64,000 nt of DNA from Fomitopsis serialis. Lineage: Eukaryota; Basidiomycota; Agaricomycetes; Polyporales; Fomitopsidaceae. Position numbers and translations under genes: made by a program. Positions 19,951-31,878 of this stretch are shown piece by piece; the first letter of the stretch is position 1; each line of letters opens with the position of its first letter. The stretch covers positions 1 through 64,000 of the forward strand of contig NW_025955049.1 of NCBI RefSeq assembly GCF_022376445.1. The letters run 5' to 3'. The notes below the pieces were generated by a model. That model had not been told where the DNA came from. It saw only the letters and a list, made by a program, of their open reading frames with translations, and ran no database searches.

Positions 19951-22900
19951 CTACCACAGTGTCTGATACGCATACTTAGATGCCCAGTTATTAAGCCAAA
20001 ACTTAGTAGCTTTATCTAGTACAGTATGCGTGTCCCAGTCATCAGGTACTACTAAGTTATCGGTGCGTGTAGACCCAGGGGGACGTGGAACAAGTTGACA
20101 GGATTGTCGGATAATTGACAATGGAATAACCTCACCGACGGGGTTGCCATTCGCACGAAGGGGCGGTTTATGAACCGGGTACATCATGTGTATCGGATCG
20201 GCTTGTGTAGGTAGATTGGAGTACCATTCTACGTATGCTAGAGCCCCTTGGCTAGCCCAATTGGGCGGCGCTTGCAGAGGTCGGAGGGTACGGGGATCTC
20301 TGATGTTTTGAGGAAGTTTGAATATAACTTTGACACGTCCAATACGTGTGCCTGTGGACGAATAGGACATGAGTAAGAAGCTATGACTCAGACGTGAATA
20401 GAAACAAATCTACTCACCTTGCATGCCAGTAGCTTCCGCGTCCTCCCCCTGCAGCACAACCACGGTATCGAAACGTGCGGCTTGTCCAGCTTTGGCGGGC
20501 TTCGCCTTCACGGCGTCGGTTTCTTGGGTGTCATCGGTCAAGGATTCGGGGGTAAACTTGAAGCCGTGGAATACGTCAAGACGTTGGAACGGCATGTGGT
20601 CGACAGCTGTTTTAAGCAGTGAGGAAGTGAGAGGTCGACCGTCCTTGAGCTTGTAGATGTATTGTGCGACTGCATCAACGAAGCCTGGGGCGTGGTGTTT
20701 GTCGACAATGGATGAGAGAGCCTGGAGGGGTGCAGTGGGGTGCTTGGGTAGGTTAATTCGACCGTTCTTGAAGATCCGAGAGCCTGGTATTTTCTCTGGC
20801 TCCTGGTCTTCTGCGTCACTGACATCGATGTCATCCCCTGGCTCGAGACCGGTATTCCTGAGCCATCGGCGTATGGTAGAGCTGAGCACGACCATCTTCT
20901 CCTGTCGTGCCAGCCAACGAACCATCTGCGGACGCGCGTTGCGATGGTTCGATGCTCGCCAGCCGTTCTTCGCATAGTCGATGTGGAGGCGTTCAAACGC
21001 CTCCGTGTTGTAGTTGTCGGTAGTGCCTAAGAGTCGGATAGCGTCAACGTAATGAAGTAATGAGTGGAATTTAGGAATATTCAGATGGTCGCGCACTCCG
21101 AGATCTACGAGGATTTGTTTGTTGCGATGGAAAACCTTGAGTGCGTCCTCCATGTATTGGAGCGTAGTGTCGTCGTGAGTGGTGTATTGCGCTATGTAGA
21201 TGAAGTCCAAAATCGACCTGAAGGCCAGGATGGCCTTCTTCGGTATCTTGCCGACCAGGCAGGCAAGCAGAATGCGCGCCATGTGCTTACGCTCGGTCCC
21301 GGAGACCTGGGATAGGGAGGAAATCCCGTTCTTGAAGTGGCGGGTACCGAACGCAGGCGGAAGGCAGCGGATGCGCCTGTCGAGCTCGTGCTCGTCGACA
21401 AGTTGAGTGCACCATTCGACGATGTGCTTAAAAACACCCTGGTACAATTGATGTAGTACGTCAGGGGTTATGCACGAATGGATGTCGGTGTACGGAAGAT
21501 CGCGCCAGAACGGGCGCACGACGTAGCCTGAAACGTTGAGGTCTTGACACGCTCGAGTGTACGCGTTCGAGCTCGTCTTGCCTTGGGTCTTCTGGTTGGC
21601 GAGTCGGAGTACGTCTAGCGTCCAGAGGGAGGTTCTGGGCATCCCAGGTTGCGCGGACTCAAGGAGGTCCTCAGGTACCTGGCACTTGGGGCAAGTCCCA
21701 GATTTGGCGCAGGTGACCAGGCACTGCTCTGGATAATCCGCGACATACGCGGCAAGGACGGGATGCACTCGACGAACCTCTCCGTCGCCTGAGGTTACGT
21801 CGATGCCTTCCTTACCCGCCTTGACTAGCGGCTCCAGGATTGCGCCAACGGACGCATGGAACAGTTGTTGTACGAGGGCGCGTTGCTTGCGCTGCGTGAT
21901 GCCGTCCGAGCTGACTTTGTCCACCGACAGATAACCTATGAGTATGCAGGCGTGCTCTGAGGGCTTGCGCCTCAGAGCCCGAGGTATATTACCTAGCGTC
22001 ATGTATACAGGGTACGCCGCCTTGTTGCCAGAGAACTGAGTTAACTGGGTTTTGTCCGTAGCTATGATTACCGGCGCAACAGCCGCGCCTACCGGTAAGA
22101 GACTCTGTACTGCAATCAGAAAAATCGATCTTCTACGGTCGTGTAAGTACTCACCTGGACGGCGTGCCACCAACGACCGGTCCACATTTCATTGTACAGT
22201 CGGTGCTTCCTTGACGCGTCTGAAAACAATCGGCGCGGTCGATACACGATTCGATCGGCGTGCTCCGGGTTGCCTAGTAATGTACGTATCGCCTGGATGA
22301 TATCGCGGAACTGTAGTAGGTGTTTTTCATTAGGACGATCCTTGAATGAGAGCAGGCGTTCTGTCCACTCCGCTCTCTCAGGCAGAGAGTCCACGTGCTG
22401 GAGGAGAGCCCGGCTGTTGTGGTACGAGAGACCCAGTCTCTCTTGAAACTGAGGTGTGTCAGCAGATATTACTAACAGAGCACGAGTACTCACCCCTGGT
22501 ATCTGCAATACTCTGTCAATGGACCCCTGCGTTAGTCCTTCCTGGATTGCCCAAGATGCGAAGCGCCAGTCCATCTCGGACTCAAACGGCTCCCAAGGGA
22601 TATTGGTGGGATCTGTGGTACCCCCGCCATCTGGGTGTTCTTCAGCGCGACCATTTTCTGCGTCCTCAACATGATTCGAACGAGCTACTCTACGGTGAGA
22701 AGTACTCGTTATCGGTCAAAACATTACTCACCTTTAGGCCTTGTTTCCCTGCCCTCTAGCCATTTGCGCCGCACCTCTGGGTCGACGTGAGTAACTGTAC
22801 CCGCGTCTTGGTCTTCGTCTACCACTCGCTCGTCCTCATCGTCATCAAGCGACAGCGCGGTTCGTCTGGAAGTCAAAGCTCGTGCCGCCTGAGTCGATGG

Positions 22901-23413
22901 ACCGGGATCGCCGCCGCCTGCACTGTTGTCGCCGCGATCTCGTTCGCCGCCTCCGCCTCCACCATCTTGCCCTGACCCTCCAGGATCACCCTGCGGCCGA
23001 GAAGGAGCGCAGACCTGAATATAGTCGTAGAGTGAAGAAAGTTCCGCTGCTTCATCGCTGTCATCTTCTCCAAGGTATGCATCGTCTGGCTCGTCGTTCT
23101 GGGAACCGGAACGATTAGGTAGGGTGAACAGTTCCGTGTTTCTACATGCACCGGTTACATTATATGACCAAAGGTGCGATAAAATTTGATTGGCTTACCG
23201 TGCGTCCTCGATTGTTACACCGTCGCTTGGCTCTTCTTGATCGTGGTCGACATTGAATATTTCTTTCAGTTTCCCTTTCTTGTACCAGGAGCATTTCCTG
23301 CTCGTGCTCTGGTGTGCGGCGAGGCCCTGTGTCGTTTCGAAGGGCTGGTTACAGGCGCCGCAGGTGTCATTGAGGAGGTCCTCAAAGGTGCGCTTCCGCT
23401 TTGGTCTGACCAT
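19951..23413 (-). CDS. Plavaka-type DNA transposase, six exons, apparently intact
   Basis: Exons (minus strand): 23413-23199, 23141-22732, 22687-22494, 22448-22155, 22104-20418 and 20351-19951. They total 3201 nt (1066 residues) and all junctions are in phase with GT..AG introns of 44-66 nt. The N terminus has a C2H2-like finger (CGACNQPFETTQGLAAHQ, residues about 17-35). An acidic, Gly-rich linker follows, then the conserved core: DWRFASWA, YHNSRALL, WTGRWWHAVQ, VIIATDKTQLTQFSGNKAAY, PVYMTLGNIP, GDGEVRRVHPVLAAYVADYP, CPKCQVP, FWRDLPYTDIH and PDVLHQLYQG. The C terminus ends with HTVLDKATKFWLNNWASKYA. This order is that of Plavaka transposases, a lineage related to CACTA elements and expanded in Agaricomycetes. 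The Asp-rich core suggests an RNase H-like fold, but the catalytic triad was not assigned. Terminal inverted repeats were not found by eye. Confidence 0.9.
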
Positions 23414-24345
23414 AACTAACCCAGAAATTCACTGCAGACTTCAGAAGCGATGATACAGAGACACAAAACTGCAGCTAGGACTAGGGGAAGAGACTCGAGA
23501 CGATGCAGAGCCTGAGGCTTAAAACCATGCTAAAAAATTCAGACGTCCCTTCACCTGTCATGTCACTGCTTTAGCGCTTCAGCGTTAGTTCAGCGCGTTA
23601 CCCCGCATCTTTCTCCTTCAGCCTTCATGTAGGTTACGAGCACCAGCAAGTATACGTTCGCTTTTCACTTTCCTACATGAGACCATGCTGATAATGGTTC
23701 CTGTGTTGTTATAGGTCATTCGTCTGCGTGTTCGCGTGTTCATCTGCGTGTTCGTCCAAAAAACGCGACGACAACTGTTGCGATCTTACATTGACACGCG
23801 TTGCTACCGTAAGTACGTACTTTGACAGTTCGTCTCTCAAGCTCAGTAGGGATTTCAAACCCTCTTCGCCAAGTTGGCGTGGACGCACGGTAAGCACATT
23901 TTTGATGTTCTGGTCTCTTGAGTACTGTACTTCAAAACCGCTCGCCAACCTGTGGCGTAAGCCGCTGTAAGCCGTGCGCAATGGCGCTTCGCACGGCACA
24001 CGGCACGCGCCACAGGGCACCGCGGATCGAAACCCGAGCCGCCCCGATTAGATTCAAATGCCGGCAGTGCCAGAGCGAGCTTGGGTTGATCATGAGGATG
24101 AGTCGTGAGACAAGGAACCCTGTTAACTGTGAGCCTGTGAGTGAGCAATCGAGGTGAGCTCGTGTTCGTTCAATGAGAACATGGCCAATACTAAACGGAT
24201 GTTTTGTCGGAGGCTGAGCGGAAGCGTTTAATCTAGGCCATGTCACTTGACAACGCAGGCTCCGTTTGAGTCAGCAAGGGCGACTGAGTTCTTGAGGGTC
24301 TCAGCCCTCTGAGGAACTGACTTGCCGTTAACCACGTTCACCAAC
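23414..24345. promoter_or_regulatory. Divergent intergenic region between the transposase gene and the gene at 24346
   Basis: 932 bp with no supported gene. The transposase reads leftward from 23413 and the unknown gene reads rightward from 24346, so promoters for both should lie here. Repeated GCTTTAGCG / CTTCAGCG / GTTCAGCGCG motifs at 23570-23605 could be subterminal repeats of the transposon. No TATA box or terminal repeat was fixed. Confidence 0.4.
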
Positions 24346-26251
24346 ATGTCAACCACCTCTATCGTTCGGTCTCGGACTCACTCATCTCACTCTTCGCGCT
24401 CACCCACCCCCCTACCTTCTCAGTCTTATACCCACTCGTCTCACTCTTCGCGCTCACCTACTCCCCGACCTCTTGGCATAATAACGTTCGACCATACCAG
24501 AAGGGAAGCGCCTGTCACAGTTCAGGATACGAACACCGTGCAATCAGGTGAGCTGTCCAAAGTGCTGTCCTTAACGCAGAGGGAACGTCGGCTTATGCAG
24601 TTTAACTACTAAAGGAACGGAGGACGATTACCCGGACGTCGTGCGGAAGGCTTTCGGAGATCGCTACTCTGAGCTTCCGTACGTGACAGGGGAAATAGTG
24701 AGTATTAGCACGTTATTGTATCTCGTTTATTGTCACTCATTACGTCGCATGCAGAAGACAGCAGATTTTACGTCGCAGGAGTGGGAAGAATTGCGCAACT
24801 GGCTAGGGTCTAACGACACACTCAATCGCTTCAAGTAGGTCTATTTCCAGATGAGACAGACGGATGCGGATGATTACTGAATACAAGAAACGAGGTTTGA
24901 CTATGATCAAGACAGGCAGGAGTTGACTACCATGGCGCCATCTCCCATACACGATCGTATCATAGCGCTGCTGAGGACGATGAATGGAGAGAGGTGGGCC
25001 GAGTCCTTCAGACCGCCGAAGTGGATCCGACGAGCCTTGGACATCGACATCGGCCAGGCGGAGTATGCCTCTGTGCGTGGCAAGAAAGGAAACAAGATAG
25101 TGGGCGATATGGTCGAGGCGATCTCAGTGGGCGATGTTCTCGTAGTTACTGACGTTAATGAGACCGCGAAATCTCAGCCTGTCTACACGACTGACAGCGA
25201 GGAAGGGGCATTGCCTAAAGTAAGTACGAATAGTTGATAGCAATTTCGCTGGTCACTCAAATGTACGTACAGATTGTGGACATAGCGGACGTCCTGATGG
25301 GGAACACAAAAGTGGATGGCGCAGGCGTGCCCTCATGTGGGCTCATTGCCCTGTCCTGCTTCAACATTGAAGAGCTCCAGCCCGGTAAGAGCGCAAAGGC
25401 GAAATGGTCTTCGCCAGAGACGAAGGAATACACAGTCAACGCCATCACCTACGACGAACACACCTACAAAAAGATGTTGCGCGAGAATCCGGACTTGATC
25501 AGCGGAGCTGGTCCGTTCATTGCAGAGCACAAGGCTACGTTCTTCGGCGCGGTTCGAGTCTGGTGGATATACGTTCCAGTGGAGGAACTCGATACGCTCA
25601 GGTTGGGAGTGCGACTACAGTGGAAAATGGAGGAGTGGGTGGCTAGAGGGTTGGCCATCGTAAGTCTTTATCCAGTAGCTGATAGACGTTCACTGACAGC
25701 GCCGCACCGCCTAGCCGATCCTCGAGTATTATGACGACAACATGAAGCCATTGGTCGAGAAATTCCTGCGTAAAGTTCGCAACGGCTACGAGAAGCGATT
25801 GGCAACGCTAGCCAAGCTTCTGTCTCGCCGTGAACACAAGCAAACGCTCCTGGACGCTCTCAAGCTCGTGGAAGACGATAACGTGCGGGAGGCTCAGGCT
25901 GAAGAAATGTTGACGTATATTCGCAAGTTGCTCCATCCCAGCGATGAGGCCCTGTGCTATGACGAAGACGTGCATCGCATCATTCGCAGCATCAGGGAAG
26001 GTGCGCGAGGGACCGCCGTCGACCGCCTTCGCAATGTCTCCTTGCTCAAGGGCCAGGCTGCGGTTGCGCTGCAGGGCAGCGCGAACAGTCAGTTCATTGC
26101 GGCGGTGGAGTCTGAGGAAGACAAGAACGATATAGAGGAGGAGTTCTTCGTCCTTAGCAAACAGGCTCTCAAACGCAAGCGTGACAGCACGTCTGACGGT
26201 GAGGGCGAGCAGGCGAAGGATAGACTCAAAGAGCGGCCCAGCTCGAGTTAG
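24346..26251 (+). CDS. Uncharacterised 537-residue protein encoded beside the TET/JBP-like gene
   Basis: Exons: 24346-24547, 24615-24697, 24755-24834, 24895-25219, 25273-25659 and 25715-26251. Total 1614 nt, all in phase, introns 53-67 nt. The first 65 residues are Ser-rich, with two near-identical SSHSSRSPTP segments. The middle is a folded-looking region containing GPFIAEHKATFFGAVRVWW. The C-terminal third is predicted helical and charged (EKRLATLAKLLSRREHKQTL), ending in a Lys-rich tail (KRKRD) that could be a nuclear signal. I do not recognise the family. It shares orientation with the dioxygenase gene that starts 436 bp downstream and is divergent from the transposase gene. An accessory role for the mobile element is possible but unproven. 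The acceptor of exon 4 (CGAG) was chosen because alternatives give early stops. Confidence 0.65.
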
Positions 26252-26254
26252 CTG

Positions 26255-26485
26255 GACACGATGTCCTAGTCCTCGTCATCCCCATCACGTCACCGTCATC
26301 GCCCTCCCCTTGTCCGAGTCACCGCCATCGCCGTCATCGTCGTCGTCACCTCAACGTCACCGTCCTCTCAACGACACCGTCTCCCGTGTCGCCGTCTCCC
26401 GTCGCCGTCTCCCGTCACCATCGCCGTCTCCCGTCGCCACCATCTCGCCGTCTCCCGTCACCGTCGCGTTCGCGTTCGCAATGTA
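26255..26485 (+). repeat. Degenerate pyrimidine-rich minisatellite
   Basis: Imperfect repeats of CGCCGTCTCCCGTCACC and CCGTCATCGCC lie just past the stop of the preceding gene. The remaining space to 26686 holds a TATA-like AATATATATG at about 26547-26556, about 130 bp upstream of the ATG chosen for the next gene. Confidence 0.6.
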
Positions 26486-26686
26486 AAGTGCTATCGATTG
26501 CTGTTGTAGTTTGCTAGTTGTGCTATACATCCTACGTTCTATGTTCAATATATATGTGTGGGTTGGACTGCAAGCCCTAACCCAAATTGTAGCGCTGGCC
26601 GCATTCACAATCAACGACTTGATCGAATCGAATGCGACGCTCTCTCTGGTCCTCTCACGTCTTCTCACATTCGAGTTTTCCACGAA

Positions 26687-29624
26687 ATGAGGCTAAGTCT
26701 ACAGGAGATGAAGGAGCTCAGTGAGCTCCTGTCCTCAATCCAGGGGACTTTGAGTCCTAACATGACGTCTCTGCTGGCACGTCTGTCATTGGACGTTGCA
26801 ACAACGGCCTGCGAAATGGCCTGTGAAACGGCCTGCGAAACGGCCTGCGATACTCACCAGGACGCCGAAGACATGGCACATGCCAGTGGTACTGAAGTGG
26901 CCGTAGGTAAGCCTGTCTTGTTTCTACATGTCATGCTAGTAAATGACATGCTGCACGTCTAGTCGAAGAAGCTGGTAACATTACGCATACGACCTCAAGC
27001 AGTACAGTAACGGTACAAGGTAAACGTATTGATTGATTGTGAGTCCATCGTACTCACAAAGTCTCAGAGCCTGCACGCCGCGCGATAGGTCCAAGGCGAC
27101 CGTCTAGGTCCCGTCGTAAAATCCCTGTAGCACCGTACAACCCTGCGTCTAGGCCTGCTGGTAGCAATCAACAGCAGCCAGCACACTTCCCACTGCCGCC
27201 CTGCCCCAGGAGTGGCATCCAGTGGATCGCCAGCGACATGCAGCCCCGAGCAGCCTGGGAGATGTCGTCTAAACCCCATGAAGCTGCTAACACGTCCGTC
27301 GTCAATTTCCTGTCGACTCTCACTGCATACGACCAGAAGGATGATATCGCCGGCTGCGCGGACTCACTCTTTGCGCCTCACCAAGCTTCGTACGGCGACA
27401 AGAGTGAGACGTTGTCTCAGCTAGTAAAACGTTGCAAGGCGATGGAGAGCAAACGCGGTGTATTTGACTTCCATTTCATGGTCGCCCTCATGAGGGTGAG
27501 CTTCGAGTGCGCAAGGTAAATCTAAAATTATAACTTGACAACGACAGGCTGACACGTTTGTGTGTCTAGTTTGTCCGGATGGGCCGACGTCAACATCTCA
27601 GCTTTATGGCGCGACCACCTTGCGAGCGAGGCCAAACCGCCCAGCATCCGAACGTTACAATACTGGTATTCCAGAGGTACTAAGTTGGCAAGGCTTGCAT
27701 CAGGAGGTGAGATACCTGTGTCGTGTGCGCTAGACAGTACTAGATTGATGGTGAAACTGCATTAAAGGAACCGTTTACATGCTTGTGTGGATGGCATACA
27801 CCAACTTACGTGTGCCGTTCATTGAGGCGAATGGCAATCTGGCATCAGACCTCGCCAACATATTGCGATGCCCAGATGCTGGTGAGTCCAAGTCTGCTCG
27901 CATCATGCTGCGTGCACTAAACACTCAACTGGATCTAGAGAGCCCAGTGGGACGACAAGTCCTGCAGACTGTCATTCCCACTGTGGCGTTTCTATCCGAC
28001 CAGTCCCCTATACGACTGGGCGACCTATTCACAGTAGATACACTCACCGCACTGGGCGTCTCGGCTGACAGCCTATGCGGCGACCTCAATATCTCTGACA
28101 GGTTCTTCAGTGCTCTTCCTTCAAAGTAAGTGACTAACAGACCCGGCGATTGGTTAATGGCGCTGACTATCTCCCACACAGCTCTTTTACTGCCGTCCCA
28201 CGCAACCCAGAAGCTTGGGCTCATTTTGGTTGTAGCCAGAGAGAAGAACCCCTTTCCCCTCTCACACCGCTGTCACAATTGTCACCACTACTCGAAATCG
28301 ATCGCTTCCCTTGTTCGCCTGAACGCTCAGTGTCCGCTTCCACTATTCGCGACGACGCTGGATTCGCTACAACTGCAACGATTATCGCATCAAAGTACGA
28401 TGCAGACCTAACGCACAACCGACAGTTCAAACCTCCTAGGCATAGAGAGAAGAACGCACGATGGACTGAGCTTCAACGGTCCGTGGCAATGGAAGCCATG
28501 GAACCTTCAAGCCTAGATGAGCTGCGATCACTGGTAAGTTGCAGTCCATGTACTCGTAATCACAGCTAACGCAATCACCAATTGATAGCTACAGACACAG
28601 TATGTGGACGGCATGCGCCCAACCAGCAAGGGATACGTCAGGCTCAAACGAGATCTATTTGAGTAAGACAGAACAATGCGAACTGTTCTTTGACTCTGAA
28701 GATCTGATGTCCGTATCGACAGGGACGTACTCGCTATACAGTCTGTACAGTCAGGCGTTATCGCAAATATCTGCAAATCAATGCCGCAGAGCCTGCGAGA
28801 CGGTCTGACGGATCGTCTCGCAGCGTGCCTTGAGCCTGATGCCCTGAAGGCAATAGACACAGCTCAGGTTGGCGGTGACCATGTCTTCCAGGTCATGCAT
28901 TTCTCTTGGTACAATCGCCACTGTACCACTGTACGTTCATGTTCTCAACTGATTGAGTGTTGCTCCCTACTAACGAATCATGCACCTTTGTAGGGAAAAG
29001 ACGCTCCAGTGAACGTGCCGCCTATGACCATGAAGAGGACTGGCGGTCTCAAGACTAACTATCATCAGTTCATTCCATACCCGTCCAAGGACATGACGCA
29101 GTCTACAAATGCATCAATTTACCAGTCCGTGAAGAATATCTTAGGACCTGTGTTTGACTGGCTCGACGCGAAGGTAAAGCAATCTCATTATTCGTACCTA
29201 CCAATACAATATTGAAACGCAAAGGCATCCTCAGCTTAAAGATATGCTGCCAGGAGTATACGAACGACTCGATGCATATGCTCGCATACTGCCTGGAAAC
29301 AACACTGCAGTGTCCGCACCATTCCTCGGCCTGGTCATCAATCTTAACGTCGTGACGGCGGCCCACCGAGATAGCAAGGACGACAGTTTTTGCCTCGTCC
29401 TCGCAATCGGTGATTTTGAAGGGGGTGAGCTTGTTTTGTATGAACCGGGTTTGGTCATCCCTCTCTGCAACGGCGACTTCGTCATATTTCCTTCGTGCAC
29501 CTTAACGCATTTCAATCTACACTACAAGGGTCGGCGAGCATCCATTGTTTTGCACACGGACAAGGAAATGACAAAGTGGCTAGAGCAGCGCAATGGATGG
29601 TCGAGTAACAATAATCTCATTTGA
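26687..29624 (+). CDS. TET/JBP-like 2-oxoglutarate/Fe(II)-dependent dioxygenase, ten exons
   Basis: Exons: 26687-26906, 26963-27019, 27068-27515, 27570-27706, 27768-28125, 28182-28533, 28589-28662, 28723-28930, 28994-29173 and 29235-29624. They total 2424 nt (807 residues) with every phase consistent. The catalytic core is at the C terminus. The iron-binding HxD is H722-R-D724 (AAHRDSKDDSFCL). Next come FEGGELVLYEPGL and GDFVIFPSCTLTHFNLHY with the distal His at H770. Arg778/779 in YKGRRAS is the expected 2-oxoglutarate anchor. In TET/JBP proteins this core oxidises 5-methylcytosine or thymine in DNA, and basidiomycetes carry large transposon-linked expansions. The N-terminal 650 residues show no domain I recognise; a CETACETACDT run is a small repeat. 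Substrate and activity are inferred. All active-site residues looked for are present and there are no stops. Confidence 0.87.
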
Positions 29625-30430
29625 TGTACCTACCCCTACGTACGCGTAGCCTACATATCTGGCTCCCTTGTGTTAAGCACTTACAGTGACGGTGACACTG
29701 CGCCGCCCGCTCTGGTATGACGTAATCTCATTGCAGCGACGGCGGTTATCGTCGTCTTCCTGTCCCTCTCTCTCATGCTCTTACCACCACCATCACCTAG
29801 TGTTCGATCGCCCGCTGCTCGTCTACTGCACGCCTGCCGCCGCCTCTACGATCTGCATACAAGATGCATCCATGCCGTTCAAATCTCACTGGCACCTCGC
29901 AGTGCGTGTTGGCTCGTCCGAGATCGGGCCTGAGCCGCTCTCAACCGACCATGCGATGGACGTGGATGCGAGCCTGACTGAAAGCACAGACACAGACCCC
30001 GCCTCGAGGCTAACTGACATGGCTGCAGTGTCGTGTCCGGGAGGCAGCATACACGTAGTATCTGCATAACCTACCCCATTGGTCGCCCGTCTTGGCGTGT
30101 GGCATTCGCGACGACCACGACATCACACTACCGCCTGCGGCGATCACTCCCCGCCGATCTGAACGCGCAGGTCGAGCAGCAGTTCACGTTCCGCGCGGTG
30201 TTCGTCGGGTGCGTGTTGAGGCTGAGCGTGGTCATCTCGGAGAGCAAGTACGTGGGGGCTTCCTGGTTGATGAGCGTGGACTGACCTATTGCCGTGTCTC
30301 CAGTGTGTATCTGGGCCTCAAGACGGGCTGGACGCGCCGAACGTTCGGCGCGTCCATGTTCGGGTCCGTCTGACCTGACATAACCGAGTTCGCAACATGC
30401 GACACCTGAAGTCATCAAAGCTCTTCGCAC
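29625..30430. other. Stretch with weak ORFs and a long perfect palindrome
   Basis: Frames at 29686-30069 and 30092-30373 are open but lack a family match or convincing splice sites, so no gene is called. A perfect 28-nt palindrome is centred between 30342 and 30343 (30329-30356; half-site GTTCGGCGCGTCCA). Confidence 0.45.
30329..30356. other. Perfect 28-bp palindrome
   Basis: Each base from 30329 to 30342 pairs with its mirror position from 30356 back to 30343, with no spacer. The half-site is GTTCGGCGCGTCCA. It lies about 75 bp before the tandem repeat block. A dimeric protein site or a replication/recombination-prone cruciform are possible readings. Confidence 0.8.
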
Positions 30431-31556
30431 GCCCTCAGCCTCTCTTCGCAAGACGGCGTTGTCGCCGCATCGCAAGGCGAACAAGGTGGGTGGGCCAGTA
30501 CGAGCTTGATTGTGAACTGACTCAGCAGGAGCCGGACGCCTCAAAGCCCGAGGAACGCACGCCGGTGCGCAGGGTGCGAGCGATCGCGGTGCGCAGGGTG
30601 CGAGCGACAGGCGGACGCGATATGCGGGCGGCGGGCGCGGTGCGCAGGGCGTGAGCGGGCGCGGTGCGCAGGGTGCGAGCGACAGGCGAGCGACAGGCGG
30701 ACGCGATATGCGGGCGGCGGGCGCGGTGCGCAGGGCGTGAGCGGGCGCGGTGCGCAGGGCGTGAGCGACAACCCTCAGCCTCTCTTCGCAAGACGGCGTT
30801 GTCGCCGCATCGCAAGGCGAACAAGGTGGGTGGGCCAGTATGAGCTTGATTGTGAACTGACTCAGCAGGAGCCGGACGCCTCAAAGCCCGAGGAACGCAC
30901 GCCGGTGCGCAGGGTGCGAGCGATCGCGGTGCGCAGGGTGCGAGCGACAGGCGGACGCGATATGCGGGCGGCGGGCGCGGTGCGCAGGGCGTGAGCGATC
31001 GCGGTGCGCAGGGCGCGAGCGACAGGCGAGCGACAGGCGGACGCGATATGCGGGCGGCGGGCGCGGTGCGCAGGGCGTGAGCGGGCGCGGTGCGCAGGGC
31101 GTGAGCGACAACCCTCAGCCTCTCTTCGCAAGACGGCGTTGTCGCCGCATCGCAAGGCGAACAAGGTGGGTGGGCCAGTATGAGCTTGATTGTGAACTGA
31201 CTCAGCAGGAGCCGGACGCCTCAAAGCCCGAGGAACGCACGCCGGTGCGCAGGGTGCGAGCGACAGGCGAGCGACAGGCGGACGCGATATGCGGGCGGCG
31301 GGCGCGGTGCGCAGGGCGTGAGCGATCGCGGTGCGCAGGGTGCGAGCGACAGGCGGACGCGATATGCGGGCGGCGGGCGCGGTGCGCAGGGCGTGAGCGA
31401 TCGCGGTGCGCAGGGTGCGAGCGATCGCGGTGCGCAGGGCGTGAGCGATCGCGGTGCGCAGGGTGCGAGCGATCGCGGTGCGCAGGGTGCGAGCGACAGG
31501 CGGACGCGATATGCGGGCGGCGGGCGCGGTGCGCAGGGCGTGAGCGACATGCGGAT
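30430..31556 (+). repeat. Nested tandem repeat: 340-bp higher-order unit with about 24-bp subrepeats
   Basis: A segment beginning CCCTCAGCCTCTCTTCGC recurs at about 30431, 30771 and 31111, a period of 340 bp. Each unit has a unique-looking 150 bp followed by arrays of GGTGCGCAGGGTGCGAGCG and its GCGTGAGCG variant, joined by GCGATCGC palindromes and GACAGGCGGACGCGATATGC segments. The third unit is longer, with extra subrepeats. Antisense ORFs (for example 30862-31668) are by-products of the repeat. Confidence 0.85.
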
Positions 31557-31878
31557 GGACACTCGACAAATGTATTATTACTCTGGCAGCTAGTGCAATA
31601 CAGTCGCATCTAACATTATGCCGGAATCTGCTCCCAGGTGCATACGAGTCAGCAGGTACGATTTTCACTGGGCCTTACTACTGCTTCACTACGCTCAGGA
31701 TGTTCTGTAAAATAATATGAGCGCTTTACCAGCGAATAGCGCTCGGCCTCTGTGAACTTCTCCGTGCATCGATCGTTGAACTTCACACCGTCTCGGCACA
31801 GGCTATCAGAGGTGCGTATTTTCTTTCCTCTTACCACAATCTATACTCTCACTCTCTTCGCCTTTTTCGAGTCCAGTC

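Noticed and set aside
30430..31556. CRISPR array
   Set aside because: Repeats are contiguous and nested without unique spacers of constant length, and the genome is eukaryotic.
30862..31668. 268-codon minus-strand ORF of HRxRPAHRARRPHIAS repeats
   Set aside because: It is the antisense reading of the nested tandem repeat, with open frames in several registers.
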